A stretch of DNA of 64,000 bases from Hirsutella rhossiliensis (GCF_020360975.1 NW_025408687.1:186001-250000); one strand, 5' to 3'. Counted from the stretch's first letter, positions 36,022 through 48,860 are shown. Program-made: numbers and translations. The notes: a model not told the origin generated them from the sequence alone.

Positions 36022-39000
36022 ACACTCTCCATCCCGGCGATCGCGCCCCGCCGATGTCGAAGCCGCCGGTTACCACTCCATCGCCCGCGCCGGCCATCAC
36101 AAGCGTGCCACTTCCGCTTCCTCCATGGCCGGCCCCAATTTGCATCCTAATGCAAATGCAGAGACCGCCCCTCTGTCATCCCCTCGCCCCCATGGCCACG
36201 CCAGGCAAGCTTCCGCCGACCTGCTCCCCTCGCGCAAGAGGAGCCTCGTCAGGCCCGAGAGGAACCGGATCGGCAAGGACCATCGCAACTACCACTACCA
36301 CAAACATGCCGCCAACATGGACGTCCTGCCCTCGTCAACCGGCAACGATCCCATCCTCGAGAACATCGACGGCTCCACGGAGCGATCCGGTGGTTCCCAG
36401 GCCAATGCCAGCATCTCTGATTCGCCGCCTCGCGGCACCGGCGCCCGGAAAGCCAGCGGGGACCATGAAAAGGACGCTGCTCGTGTGAGAAGCCGCCCGG
36501 CTCGGACCAAGTCGGGCAAGATCACCAAGCAGCCGAGTAAGAGTGCGCGCAAAGCCTCGCGTAAGAGCAAGAAGGGCCCCGAAGACCAGCTCCGGCCTCC
36601 GAGTTTCTGGAACGTCTACTGCGCCATTGTCACCTTTTGGTGCCCCGACTTCATCCTGAGATGCTTCGGCAAGACAACCAAGGCCCAGAGGCGAGCATGG
36701 AGGGAAAAAATGGGGCTCATCAGCATCATCCTCTTCATCATGGCCATTGTCGGCTTCCTCACCTTTGGCTTCACCGCCACCGTCTGCAGCGCCCCGCCAC
36801 TGCGCCTCCGTGTCAACGAGGTGTCGGCTGGCTTCATGATCTTTCACGGCATCGCCTACGACCTCGCTAGCTCTCATCATCCTCCCGCTGAAGGCATCCC
36901 GCTCCGGCAAGACGGCACTGGTGCCAACGTCCTGTTCGACCTCCCGGAGAAGCGTGGTGGGCAGGATGGAAGCTTCCTCTTCCAGAATGTCAATGGCCAC
37001 TGCAAGGGCCTCATCACGCTGGCTCAGAATTCCGACGTGCCCACCGATGGGAATGGCGACCTGGCTTGGTACTTCCCCTGTACCACCTTTAACCAGGACG
37101 GGTCGACCCAGCCGAACCTCACCACTCCGTTTTACCTGGGCTACAGCTGCCACACGACTGCAAATGCTCGCAACGCCTTCTATCGCGACCTGAGCGGCGC
37201 TGCCGCAGTGTACTTTACGTGGGACGATATCAAGAACAGTTCCCGCAATCTGCTCGTGTATTCCGGCAGCGTCCTGGACCTCAACCTCCTCAACTGGTTC
37301 AACGAGAGCCAGGTCGCCATCCCCGACCGCTTCAAGGAGCTGCGTGATCCCAGCAGCTCAGTCAACAAGGCCCTCCGCGGCCGCGACGTCACTCGCATGT
37401 TTCAGTCCTCGGACGACAAACGGTACGCCCAGTGCTTCGAGGAAATCATCAAGGTCGGCTCCGTCGACACCGAGACTGTCGGCTGCATCGCGTCAAAGGT
37501 TGTCCTGTACTGCGCCCTCATCCTCATCCTGTCGGTCGTCCTGTCTAGATTCATCCTCGCTCTCGTATTTCAATGGTTCATCAGCCGCCACTACGCTGCT
37601 TCCAAGACGTCGCAGACTTCGGACCGCAGGAAGCGCAACCAACAGATTGAGGATTGGTCCGAGGACATTTACCGCGCCCCGGCCCGCCTTCCCGGTGACG
37701 TCGGCAGCTCGGCGGTCGGGTCAGAGAGGGGGACGAAGCGGAGCTCCTCTTTCTTGCCCACCACGTCGCGCTTCTCTACCGTCTACGGACCAGAGCGTAA
37801 TGCTGGCCAGCGCCGTGTACCCACCACCATGACGAGCCAAGGGACCTCGAGCTTGCTGCACAACCCCAACTCGTCCATCTACAGGCAGGGCAACGACAGC
37901 CGGGCGAGCTTCCTCCGCTCTGAAACGTATGGCAGCTCCAGCCTGCCCGAGGGCCCCGGTCCGGCCGGCTTCATCCACGATGCCGTGGTACCGCAGCCTC
38001 CCTCGGACTGGATGCCCTTTGATTTCCCGTTGGCGCATACTATGTGTCTGGTCACCGCCTACTCGGAAGGAAAAGAGGGAATTCGAACGACTCTCGACTC
38101 GATTGCCACGACAGACTATCCCAACAGCCACAAATGCATCGTGGTCATCTGCGACGGCATCATCAAGGGCAAGGGCGAGGCCATCTCGACTCCCGACGTC
38201 TGCCTGGGCATGCTCAAGGACCACTCGACCCCACCCGACCTTGTCCAGCCGTTCTCGTACGTTGCCGTCGCCAGCGGTTCGAAGCGACACAACATGGCGA
38301 AGGTGTACTGCGGATTCTACGACTACGGCGCCCAGTCGCAGATCCCGACGGACCGCCAGCAGCGCGTGCCCATGATGGTGGTTGTCAAGTGCGGCACCCC
38401 CGACGAAGCGGCCAAGTCCAAACCCGGCAACCGAGGCAAGCGAGACAGTCAGATCATCCTCATGTCCTTTCTCCAAAAGGTCATGTTTGACGAGCGCATG
38501 ACGGAGCTCGAGTACGAAATGTTCAACGGTCTGTGGAAGGTGACGGGGATATCACCCGACTACTACGAGATCGTGCTCATGGTCGACGCTGACACCAAGG
38601 TCTTCCCGGACAGCTTGACGCACATGGTCTCCGCCATGGTCAAGGACCCCGAGATCATGGGCCTCTGCGGCGAGACCAAGATTGCCAACAAGCGGGACAG
38701 CTGGGTCACTGCTATTCAGGTGTTTGAGTATTTTGTGTCGCATCATCTGGCCAAGTCGTTTGAGTCCGTCTTTGGCGGCGTCACCTGCCTGCCCGGCTGC
38801 TTCTGCATGTACCGTATCAAGGCGCCCAAAGGCGGGCAGAACTACTGGGTCCCGATCCTGGCCAACCCGGACATCGTGGAGCACTACTCGGAGAACGTGG
38901 TGGAGACTCTGCACGAGAAGAACCTCTACCTCTTGGGCGAGGACCGCTTCCTGACGACGCTCATGCTGCGGACGTTTCCCAAGCGCAAGCAGGTCTTTGT

Positions 39001-39705
39001 GCCTCAGGCCGTCTGCAAGACGACTGTGCCGGACAAGTTTATGGTTTTGCTGTCTCAGCGGCGTCGCTGGATCAACTCGACTATCCACAACCTCATGGAA
39101 CTGGTGCTCGTCCGGGACCTGTGCGGCACCTTTTGCTTCAGCATGCAGTTTATCATTTTCGTCGAACTGGTGGGCACTCTGGTGCTCCCCGCTGCAATCG
39201 CCTTTACCTTTTATGTTGGTAAGTCAAGAGTGCCTGAAGCCAAAGCCAAGTGACAAGCCCGCTAACGCCGAGCGCAGTCATCACCTCGATCGTCCATTCG
39301 CCACCGCAGATTATCCCTCTTGTGCTGCTGGCGCTCATCCTCGGTCTCCCCGGCGTCCTCATCATCGTGACGGCCCACTCGTGGTCGTACGTGATTTGGA
39401 TGCTAATCTACCTGCTCTCTCTACCCATCTGGAACTTTGTTCTCCCGACGTACGCCTTCTGGAAGTTTGACGACTTCTCGTGGGGCGACACGCGTAAGAC
39501 GGCGGGAGAGAAGTCCAAGAAGGGCGGACATGAGAATCAGGGCGAGTTTGACAGTAGTAAGATTACCATGAAGAGGTGGGCCGAATTTGAGCGCGAGAAA
39601 CGCTCCAAGAACACTTACTGGGGCTCGAGGGAAAACGTTGTCGGCAGCGGCTGGGCCTCGACGCCCGGGCCGTACCACAACGACGAGTATCATTTGGATG
39701 TATGA
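35963..39705 (+). CDS. CHS3: Class IV chitin synthase (Chs3 type)
   Basis: Polymerises UDP-GlcNAc into chitin at the plasma membrane. Exons 35963-39218 and 39278-39705 give 1227 aa; the 59-nt intron lies within the C-terminal membrane region. A basic, Ser-rich N-terminus of about 200 residues precedes membrane spans near 250-273 ([17 protein letters not shown]). A cytochrome b5-like region follows at about 290-420, then spans near 512-540. The catalytic GT2 domain shows VDADTK at about 873, the GEDR motif at about 992 and the QRRRW signature at about 1031. C-terminal spans follow at about 1063 onward. The b5-like region and the [16 protein letters not shown] segment mark class IV, and there is no myosin motor domain. 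The gene is divergent from its likely activator skt5. ATG context is good. Confidence 0.96.
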
Positions 39706-40845
39706 GACGCATGGCTTTGTTTTTTCACGAAGGGCGCCACGCGGCGAGGGTGGAGTATGGAGAGCTTGGCCTCGGTTTATCTTTTCCCCTCTTGACTCTT
39801 CTCACATACATACACATCAAGCTGGAGAGCGGACTCAACAGCGGGGACGGGCCTTGGCTCTGGCTCTGTGGGCGCAGAGACGTCCGGGCCCGCGCGCGAA
39901 CCACGACAGCAAGCTTCATCGCCCAGGGTGGCCCGGTTTCGAACCATCATACCGCTTGCAACTCTCACATGGAACTCTCAGCCCGGCCTTGCCTGCCCCT
40001 TTTTTTGTATATAGCTGGCAGCACGCGTGGACTAATTGAAGAAGAAGAAGAAAAAGTAGGCTTCAATGGGGAGAGGAAAGGGGATGTGGATGCAGGCGAG
40101 GCAAGGGAAGGGCGAGGGAGAGCAAGGTTTTCATCATCCATCAGCTTGGCGTCGGGTTCTCGTCGGGATGGCCTCGTATAGCGACGTGTTGCTTCTTGTT
40201 TTCTCGCGTATGCTCCGCCGGACAGGTCCGGAGCGCTAATGATACTGCTACCATGCATGCATGCCTGGACATGTGTGCTTGCTTGTCCTTGCTCAAAGCT
40301 TGATATCGCCGTTGCGTGGATGAGCGAGTGAGCGAATGAGCCGCCCGTGCAGTTACAACAGGCCGAATGCTTCGTCATGGATGCTTCACTGGAAAGGCCA
40401 TCATCCCCAACATGCTCATCACGCCCAGCCAGCCGGCCAACTCGAGATGCCCAAGTCCAACACGTAAAGCGTTGACAATGCATTACAACAACAACGACGA
40501 GCCCGTCTCCATAATCTCCTAGACTGCAGACGAGGCCCCTCCCCGCCACTACCAAACAAGCAAAGCAACCCGAAACAACAAAGGCTAAGACAGTCAGTTT
40601 GTTCTCCTGTCCAGCAAATCTGGGAAAGTCGGTCCCCAAGTCAATCATCGAAAAAGGGCACCCCAAGTCGCCGCGCCAGCCCCCCTGTAGTAAAAGCAAA
40701 TGGTGCAGCAGCAACGCCCGCCAGCTCCCCACAGGCAAAAAAGAGCCAAAGCGAGAGAGCGTGTCAAGGCAACAGTTGTACGAGGAAGGGACAGTCAAAG
40801 GGGGAAAGAAGGCAAAGAGAAGGGGGGGACAGGGCTCCAGGGCGC
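39706..40845. other. Convergent 3' flanks of the chitin synthase and cdc5
   Basis: 1.14 kb between two convergent genes. It includes short direct repeats such as GAAGAAGAAGAA near 40038 and TGCATGCATGC near 40255. No gene is seen. Confidence 0.5.
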
Positions 40846-43800
40846 TCATCTCTTGGACCCGTCAACCTCGTCCCCCAGCTCCCACGGCTTGCGCGGGTCC
40901 ACGTACGTCGACAGCCGCTGGTCCCCCCAGCGGGCCCCAATCGTGACCCAGACGTGCTTCTGCGGAATCGTCGCGTTGACCGTCTCCCGGAAGCCCGTCC
41001 AGCGAAGCCTCGTCTCCCTGCTCATGGAACTGTTGCCCAGCCCCTCGTTGGCCACCCACTCCCGAACCACGTTGCGGATAAACTCGACCTTGCGGCGGAA
41101 GTCGTTTGCCGCCGGGATGCCCTGCATTTCCGGGTCAATCTCTGGCCGCCGGCGAGACGTCGACGCCCGCGCAGAGCGGGCCGCCGATGGCTTGGACTGA
41201 AAGTTGAGCAGCGTCTGCAACGGGTACGTCAACGTCGCCCGGTCGTCGAGCGCGGCTGCGCCTATCGTGCCCGTCGTGGCAAGTCTCTCTGCTGCCTCTT
41301 GCGGCAGGTGCCAAAAGTGACACCAGGTGCCCGTGGCATCGAGGACGATCTTTGTATGGTCGGGGAAGTTGAACTGCAAAGTGGCTTAGTACTGACTGCT
41401 TCATACATCACGACATGCTGCCATGGATAGCCGTACCTGTAAATGGCCGTCGCAAAATACCCAGCACCCGACGTCCCCGAACCGCTGATAAAACGTCACC
41501 AGCTCTGCCGTCGTGTCCCTCCGGCCAGGAGACATTACACCCGCCGCTTCGGCCTCTTCAGCCGGGGCAGCCTCGTCTCTGCCGTAGGCGATCATGTAGT
41601 TGGCAAACTTCTTCCACAGGATGATCCTTTCCCGCTTCCGGTGCTGGTAAATGTCTTTGCCAGGGTTCATCTTGCCCGCCGTGCCATCTTCGCCAACGGC
41701 TACGCGGAACTGTTCTGGTGACACAGAGACTTCGGCCAAGCCGCCTTCGCCATTGTTCTCGAAAAACTTGATTGGCTCTGTCATCGGGATCGGCTGGCTT
41801 CTGTCGGGATACGACTCGTCCTGCCGGCGGAGGATATGCTTCTCGGCGCCGCGGATGAAGACGCCGGCAGGGGGCAGCATGGCCGTCTTGACGCCTTCGG
41901 TGGTGGGAACATCGCGCAGGATGCATCCCACGCTGCCATCATTGAGAATATACCCGAGCCCAAACTTGTTGGTATAGTCGACCCATTTTACGACGACGTG
42001 GGGATGGGGCGGCGTCACAGTCTTTGACGATATGATGGCCATGGTCCGGGAGTTGAGCGCCCTCTCCAGTTCCGTCTGAAGCCGTCTAAGCCGGTCCAGA
42101 ATAACGTCGGGTTTGGTTCCGGACATCTCGTCCGTCTTCTCGTCCGGGCTAAAGAGCGTCGTTGGTCGAATCGAGTCCGACGAGCTGAACCTCTTCAGGG
42201 AGGCCGGAGGGTCCGAGGCAATGGCCGCCGCTCGCTCGGCGACTTGCAGACTGGGCGCCGACCTTGCCGAGGGCAGCGTCGTGCGCACCGAGCTGCGCAT
42301 GCTCTTGGCGGTGCGCTCCGGCACCTCCTTGGAAGCCGTCGCGGGGGCGGCATCTTGTCGAGATCGAACTCGCGAGACCTGGGGTGGCTGAGGCGCGGCG
42401 GCTTCAACGAGAGGCTTCGGCCTGGCCTTGGGGACAACCGTGAGGGGCCTGTTCTGAGCTCGCTGCTGAGCGGCAAAGCTCTGCGGCGGCTGTCGCAAAA
42501 GGCCGACGGCTGCTGCTTTCTGGGTGCTCGCCAACGGGTCCTCGGAGTATGCGGCGGGCAGCAACGAATGCGACACGATCGAGGACGCGTACTTTGTGCG
42601 AATCTTTTGCTGCTCCTTGACAATCTCTTCAAAGGGCCTGTAGACCAAATTCTCGGCCAAGGGTATCGCCGGAGTCAGTCCGGCTTTTTCCTCGGCCGCC
42701 ATTTCTTTCCAAATCTGCGTGTGGATGAGCTGGACCTGGGTCCAGGGGCCCACGCAGCATTCCCGACACATGTCCTTCAAGTTACGGTACGACTGTGCCT
42801 GCATTGAGCTGCCCATGCGCGTCGTGTAAAACTCCTGACGCTCGGGGGGCAACTCGCGCAGGCGAGGGCTCAAGTCGGCCTCGGTCGGCATGTATCCCAA
42901 GGTGAAGAAGGGGTGCTGGACGATGGCGTCTGGGTCCGGGCGGCGGTCTGCGTCCTCGAGCATGGTGGCGACCACCTCCTTGGCCTCCTGGCTGATGTAC
43001 TTTTGGGACGCGTCGGCCGTCGGCCATTCGTAGTCTCTCTCGCGGGCGCGGCGATAGATTTCGTCGGTTGTCGAGGATTGGAAGGGTGGCTTGGACGTCA
43101 ACATGGCGAACCTGACAAGGTCAGCGGGCGCTCGGGACGGGGCAAGGCGGCTGCAGTCTCACATTATGATGCCCAGGCTCCAAATGTCCACCATGTGGTC
43201 GTGGCCCTTTTTACCCTTTTCCAGGATCTCGGGGGCAATGTAGTTGGGGGTGCCGCAGAGGGTGGTGCGACGAATGGTCTGCATGTCCCTACCAGTCACC
43301 ACCAAGGCGGCAAGACCAAAGTCGCCAATCTTTGCGCTCATCCGGGCGTCGAGGAAGATGTTGCCCATCTTGAGGTCGCGGTGGATGATGCCCTTTCCGT
43401 GCATGTACTTGATGGCGCCGGCAATCTGGACCGAGTAGAAGCGGACCTCGGGCTCGGTCAATCCTTTGCGTCGCTTCACCATGTCCATGAGGGAGCCGTT
43501 GTTGCAAAGCTCGAGGACGAGGTAGGTGCAGCTGTCGAATGAGAAGGCTCTCAGGAACTGGACCACGTTTTTGTGCCTCATCTTGGAGTGTATCTGGAGC
43601 TCTGTCTGGAACTAGAGGCACGCGTCAGGGCAGGGCAGTCGGGGCGGAGGAAGCATGCGACCTACCTTTTGTTCCATCTTGGGCGGCATGCGGCTCTTGA
43701 CTATCTTGAGGGCATGCTTCTGCTTGGTCGACACTTGCTGAGCACTGTAGCAAATGGCGAAGCCCCCCTTGCCGAGCAGCCTGCCGACCTGGTAGACGGC

Positions 43801-44004
43801 GCCATCTGGGCGATCAGAGCTGCAAGGCTCGGTGACGTGGGGAGGCGGCGGCGGAGGGTGCTCCTTGTCCTTTGCGGCCCTCAGCTGGGCGACCGTCTTG
43901 GACTTAACCTCGGCGGCTTTGGGCAATCGCTGGGCATTGGCATCTCTAGGGGACAAGGCCTCCATGTCGACGGCAGCTCTGGCAGCAGTCAACCTATGAG
44001 CCAT
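40846..44004 (-). CDS. CDC5: Polo-like kinase, Cdc5/Plk1 type
   Basis: A mitotic Ser/Thr kinase controlling mitotic entry, spindle function and cytokinesis. Exons on the complement 43666-44004, 43163-43611, 41437-43111 and 40846-41373 give 996 aa. The kinase domain runs from about residue 71 to 330, with the polo-type glycine loop GKGGFAICY, catalytic HRDLKMGN, DFGLA and the T-loop segment TLCGTPNYIAPE. A long Ser/Pro/Ala-rich linker follows. The polo-box domain begins near 635 with KWVDYTNKFGLGY; the second box near 821 has FPDHTK, which keeps the His and Lys of the phosphopeptide pincer. It is longer than yeast Cdc5 (705 aa) because of the linker and a C-terminal extension of about 150 residues. 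Three introns of 51-63 nt. The first in-frame ATG giving a typical N-terminus was taken. Confidence 0.95.
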
Positions 44005-45227
44005 TGCTGCCGAGTCGCTCAACTGCACTGCCGTCGGCCGAGGATGGAGATGAGCCAGGACGCGGAGCGTGCAGCAATCAGGGCCGTCGGGACATGTATG
44101 GGGAAGGCAGGCATCTGTTGCACAGCACGGTTGGTGATCTCGAAACGGCCGGCCCGGCCTGTCGACGTTGGATCGCGAGGGGCGCGACTTCGTGGTGGTG
44201 GTGAAGGTGGGTGCAAGGGCTTTCTTTGCTTTGCTCCTCGCAGTGGCAGGGCAGGCAGGCAGGCGGGCGGGCAGGCGTGCGGTTTGTGTACTTTCCAATT
44301 TGGTTGCCCGCGCAACCAGTGCGCGCCGGGCCTGCAATGAGCACACCGGTATCCAAGTACACTAATTCCCGCGCGGCGCATGCCTGTAGGGCAGGTTCCC
44401 AGTACCTACGGACACCCTGACCAAGTGGCCCGTGCTGTACCTGGCCCTAGCTCCCGCCATTGGCCTTCCCCACAGGTTACACAAGTTGTAGCACAGAGAG
44501 CAGAGTCAGATCGGTAGTTGCCATCTGGGCGGCAATATAAACGAGCTGAGACTGGATGCCCCGTGAAAAGACTTGCCGGAGCCTTCCGGCGCTTCGGAAC
44601 GTGGTGTCGGGGCACCGTAGCGGCCGATTGGTCTGAGGAGGCCCCCGCCCTGGCCTACCCTATAGGCGGAAAGGAGCAGGTCGGCGAGGTGCAAGAGAGA
44701 GAATTAGGTTGGTGCGTCATTGCAAACCTCGGTTCGGAACATATCATAAGCTATTGTGTTCCTTTTTTCCATCTTCAAACGCAATCCTCATACAGTGGGT
44801 AGAGGGGAGTGGCTGAAAACAATCGGGCTTGTGCCGTCTTTGTGGCCAGAGCTCCTTGTCCTTCCATTACGAACTAATACTGCCCGATGGCATCAAGGTG
44901 GCCGGCCACCAATAGAGTTGCAGTAAATAAAGGAAGTAGAACCATGCGCCCACCCTCTCAACGATCCTTTATACCCATGATTCATGGAAACTATTTCGTA
45001 CAACAGGCGGGCGACCGTCACCGTCCTGACCCACAAGCTCCCGCGGGCGACGCTACAGCTTCGGGCCGAGTCGGCCGGATTGTCGAGCCTCCCCCGGCCC
45101 GCCCGTCCCCGCCCGTCCCTTCATCCAGAACCTCCACTTTCCCGCAACCCAAACCCGCGCTCGACCTCGTCCTCTACGTATTGTCCCATCCGGAGCCGGC
45201 CACTGCGCGAGGCCGCTGCGGACCGCT
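44005..45227. promoter_or_regulatory. Divergent promoter of cdc5 and the OPA3-like gene
   Basis: 1.2 kb between divergent starts. A GGCA/GGCG array lies at about 44244-44277. The 45000-45220 segment is pyrimidine-rich, as expected for the leader of the OPA3-like gene. No coding feature is seen. Confidence 0.5.
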
Positions 45228-45929
45228 ATGGTGCCGCTGCCTCTGTTCAAGCTCGCCGCGCTCTTCGTGCGGCACGTCTCCAAATACGGCGCGGTAAAGC
45301 AACAAGGACTCAAGAGTCATCCTCCTTCCCCGCTGACCCTGCGACAGAACCGCATCAAGGCGCAGGCCCACGACCACCCTCGGTTCCGCGCCTTTGCCGC
45401 CAGATACGGCCAGGCCATACACCAGCTCAACATGAGGCTCTCGGTGGCCATCCTCCGAGACCCCGAGGCCGAGCGGCGGGCCAAGGAAAAGGCCGAGGCG
45501 CCCACGGTCAAGACGGAGGAGCAGACGCGCCGCGACGAGGCAGCCAAGGTGCAGTCCAAACCAGACCCGTCGTCGTCGGGCCGCAACAAGTTCCCCTTCC
45601 AGAACGTGTGGAAGCGAAAGTTTCGCCCCCTGCCGGAAGCCAAGGCCGTCGACCTTTTCGCCGACGTCACCGGCGACGCCTTCATCCTGGGCGTCGCGGG
45701 GGGGCTCATCATATACGAGTACTGGAAGGCGTCACAGAAGCCCGACATCAACAAGGAACGGATAGACGACCTCAACCGGCGCTTCGAGGAGCTCCAGAGG
45801 CGGGAGGACGAACTGGCCGACTCCGAGGAGAAACAGAGGCAGAGGTTCGAGTCCCTCGAGGCGGCGCTGAGGGCGTTGCAGGATCCAAAGACAAAACAAA
45901 CTCTGCTGCCGGCTTTGAAGGAGACTTGA
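45228..45929 (+). CDS. OPA3: OPA3-like mitochondrial protein
   Basis: OPA3 proteins are mitochondrial-membrane-associated proteins of unclear biochemical role; loss of the human one causes optic atrophy and 3-methylglutaconic aciduria. Exons 45228-45293 and 45348-45929 give 215 aa. Family marks are the N-terminal PLFKLAALFVRHVSKYGA, then NRIKAQAHDHPRFR, and GDAFILGVAGGLIIYEYW near residues 127-146. A charged coiled-coil-like C-terminus follows (RRFEELQRREDELADSEEK). The 54-nt intron is a multiple of three without a stop, so the gene also reads straight through with an 18-residue insert between YGA and NRIK; the family alignment shows it must be removed. Confidence 0.9.
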   Translation: MVPLPLFKLAALFVRHVSKYGAVKQQGLKSHPPSPLTLRQNRIKAQAHDHPRFRAFAARYGQAIHQLNMRLSVAILRDPEAERRAKEKAEAPTVKTEEQTRRDEAAKVQSKPDPSSSGRNKFPFQNVWKRKFRPLPEAKAVDLFADVTGDAFILGVAGGLIIYEYWKASQKPDINKERIDDLNRRFEELQRREDELADSEEKQRQRFESLEAALRALQDPKTKQTLLPALKET

Positions 45930-46212
45930 CACCAACGCTGCCTCGGCGAGAAAGGGAGCGTCATGCCTGGACGCGAGACGTGCAGACGACCCCTATATAT
46001 ATGTCCTGCCCATGTACCATTACTTGGCGCGGTGTTGCCCTGCTTTATTTTACGGTTACTGTTTTTTTCGCCATCGTCATCTCATTGTCGGCGTCAAGGA
46101 AGGGGAGTTGGGGGAAACGCAGGAGGCGGAGAGCTCTTTCCACCTACAGGGCATTGAAAACCTGGACCATCCCCTCTCAGAAAGACGGAATAGAAAAAAG
46201 TTGCCTCCATCA

Positions 46213-47088
46213 ATGGCGAATCGCACCCAAGCTCAAAACCAACCGGAGTGAGTCCAACTCGACATCGATGCTCACCGCTAGCGCCATGTTCTGCACCTCT
46301 CTTAGGAAGCGACGGGAATGGGCCCCGGCCGTCGCCCAGCTCACAACGCGCTCTTGGACAGGTAACAGCCCGACAGACGGGGACCCGGCTTCGTCGCCCG
46401 TTGACTCTGCGTGCAGAGACGAAGCTCGAGACGCACGACGTCGGCTTTTTGACGCGCCTGCACCAAGGCCGCGACCGATGCTTCCGGCTCCTGCTCTTCT
46501 CCGCTGCTCAGGTTGGCACGTCGCAGGCCAACGAGCGCATCGAGAGGCTTCCTCTCCTCGACGGCGGAGGCAAGACGGCGATCGTTTTCCTCGTCGCCAG
46601 TCAGGACGATATGGCAGCTTTCATGACGCTGCAGATGCAGTACGCGCTTCCACAGACCCCCCAAGGAGTCGAGTTGCGCGGTAACAGCAGTCGCAATCAT
46701 CTCTCTGACTGGCTCTTCTACCCCCAGGATGCTGCCGAGCCGCGACAACTGCATCCCCCTCATCCCCGTCTCGTCGGCCGCTGAGCTGCCATCCTGCCTC
46801 GAATCGCTGAGACGCCAGTGTGCTGCCGCCGCCGACGCGCAGCAGGCTCACGAACAAGCGGCAACGAGCACCCAGAGACATCTCCTGGCGCATTGCACGG
46901 GGGTCGGTGCCCCCCTGGGCGAGGGCCAGACCAACGTCCTCTCCGACATTTGCACCGGGTTCGGCCACCTGGCGCAGCACGCGCTCGACCCCGACGGGCA
47001 GGACGAGCTTTGCTACTTTCTGGGGCATGCAGATGGCCAAAGAGTGACGGCCTTTCTCACGGCCGGGCCCGTTGCTCGCCTTGGTTGA
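46213..47088 (+). CDS. Conserved-looking protein of unknown function, 224 aa
   Basis: I do not recognise this protein. A four-exon model, 46213-46247, 46306-46361, 46417-46639 and 46728-47088, keeps frame throughout and uses GT-AG introns of 55-88 nt. It joins segments with clear coding character: ETKLETHDVGFLTRLHQ, ERIERLPLLDGGGKTAIVFL, IPLIPVSSAAELPSCLESL and GEGQTNVLSDICTGFGHL. The pattern of beta strands followed by helices (AIVFLVAS, IPLIPVSS) suggests a small alpha/beta fold. There is no signal peptide or membrane span. It starts about 280 bp after the OPA3-like gene on the same strand. Exons 3 and 4 are well supported; exons 1 and 2 are the least certain. Confidence 0.65.
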
Positions 47089-48860
47089 GAGCGGTCAAGA
47101 CCATGCGTGAGGAATCGACACGGCACCGTCACTTGAGGTCACTGTATTTGTTTGTACTCATTGAACTCTTTGGTAGCTGCCAGCCCTGCCTTGCCTGCCT
47201 CTCGACAGTCGCACTATGCCCTGTACTCGAGACCCAGTGTCCTGTCACTGCTCTCCGTTGCCGCGGCGCTAAGACGACGCCTTGGAAAGGCCCAGCGCCA
47301 GGCCCGACAACAATCAGCATTGCTACAATACGAGGGAGTGCAAGTGGCTAAGCCGGCTATCGCTGTACGAGAAGCCACGCCGTCGAATCACAAGCTTAAG
47401 CACAGCACGGCTGGGAGCCTGGATTGGGTCATAGGGCAAAGTTGCTTGGCCGTCGCACCCTCATGGGCTTAAGCCACCAAGCCTAGTATCCCCAGGAGGG
47501 GAAGAGGCCAATGAGGAGCGGTGCAGAACCGCCCGTGCCATTGTCTCGGATCTTGGCCAGGCGTGGGCGAATCCGCTCGAGTGCTGGACCGGAGGGGGCA
47601 TGGAATAGTCCGATGCAGCACCGGCTGATGGCGGCCCGCCGCGACGGGGTGCGTTTTCTTTTTCAGTCCATTTTATTATCCCGGCTCGTGTGTTCATGAT
47701 GGGCGCCAGGCTCGTCCATTCGCTCGGGATTCTTGCGTGCAGGCACGTGTAGCCAGTGCGCGGACTCAAAGGAACGAGAGCAAACACGGCCATCTACAAA
47801 CAAACTCATGTAAAGGAGGCAGGATGATGCATCCCCGCACTTGTAGGATGGAACGGCCGTGTCTCGCGTTAGGGTGCATTGATCGCTCGACAAGAAGAGC
47901 GGACATGAAGCCTCTCGCCGCGAGGATAGCTTGGACTTGCTCCTTATCACCACAGTGAGCGTAGTTTGATTAGAGGAGAGGGATTTGGCATGTTTTAGCT
48001 GGCGGCCCTGAAGGCCTGAAAAGGCTGAAGCACGTCCATGCCCCAGGGCTTCAGGATTCTCCCTAGGGACCGTGCTGGGGGACAAGAAGGGAGCGTAGAG
48101 AACGAAAGCCAATAAGGGACTCGAAGGGGTAGTCTTCATCAAAGGTAGAGGCCGTGCTTTCATGTGGACCAACCATCGGGTCCGGTAACCCCGTTTATTG
48201 TTTTTTCGCGTGGTAGCTGATGCGCGCGGCGGCAACAAAGATATGCCCAAGCATTGTATCTTTGACGTCCAAGAAGGCAGGGGGCGTAACAGAGTGAGCT
48301 TTGCGTGGTTGGCGAGCTTTCCCCTATGCCACGTGCGCCATCATTGCCCATGGCGAGATGGAGGCGTCGGGACAAAAGCCGTTGTTGGAATCAGACTTGG
48401 GCTCAGAGTCGGAGGGATCTCAATTGTCCGCGCAAGGGAAGCACCGGTGCGATGGCGACGGAGAGAGCGGGCACGCGTATGAGTGGAGTGGAAGCGTTCG
48501 AGCGGGAAATAGAATCGGGCCCGTTGTGGGCGTCTTTTCCCTCCATGACCACGTCCATATCCATCCACGTCAGCGTTTCTGGGTGCTGTACAAACTAGGC
48601 AGAGAACAGGACAGGAAGCCCCCGAAAAGGGGAAAAGCGGGGAGATCTTGTCGGCGGCTATCCGAGGCCGAGAAGGTGGCTGGACTGACTTGTCGACGGT
48701 TACCCTAGTTGAGTAGGTAGTGGCTGACGGAGAGTCGTGAAGAAGAACGGTGGGTCGCCGGGGTGTGGCAGGTGGGCGGTGACTCGGGTGCTAAGCGCGT
48801 TGCAACGGGCCGCGGCGCGAGTGCGGCGCAGCATCTCCCTAAGAAGCTGACTTGGCCAGC

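Noticed and set aside
47663..48250. A 195-codon - strand frame upstream of the NoxD-like gene
   Set aside because: No domain, skewed Ser/Arg/Pro composition and equally long competing frames on the other strand.
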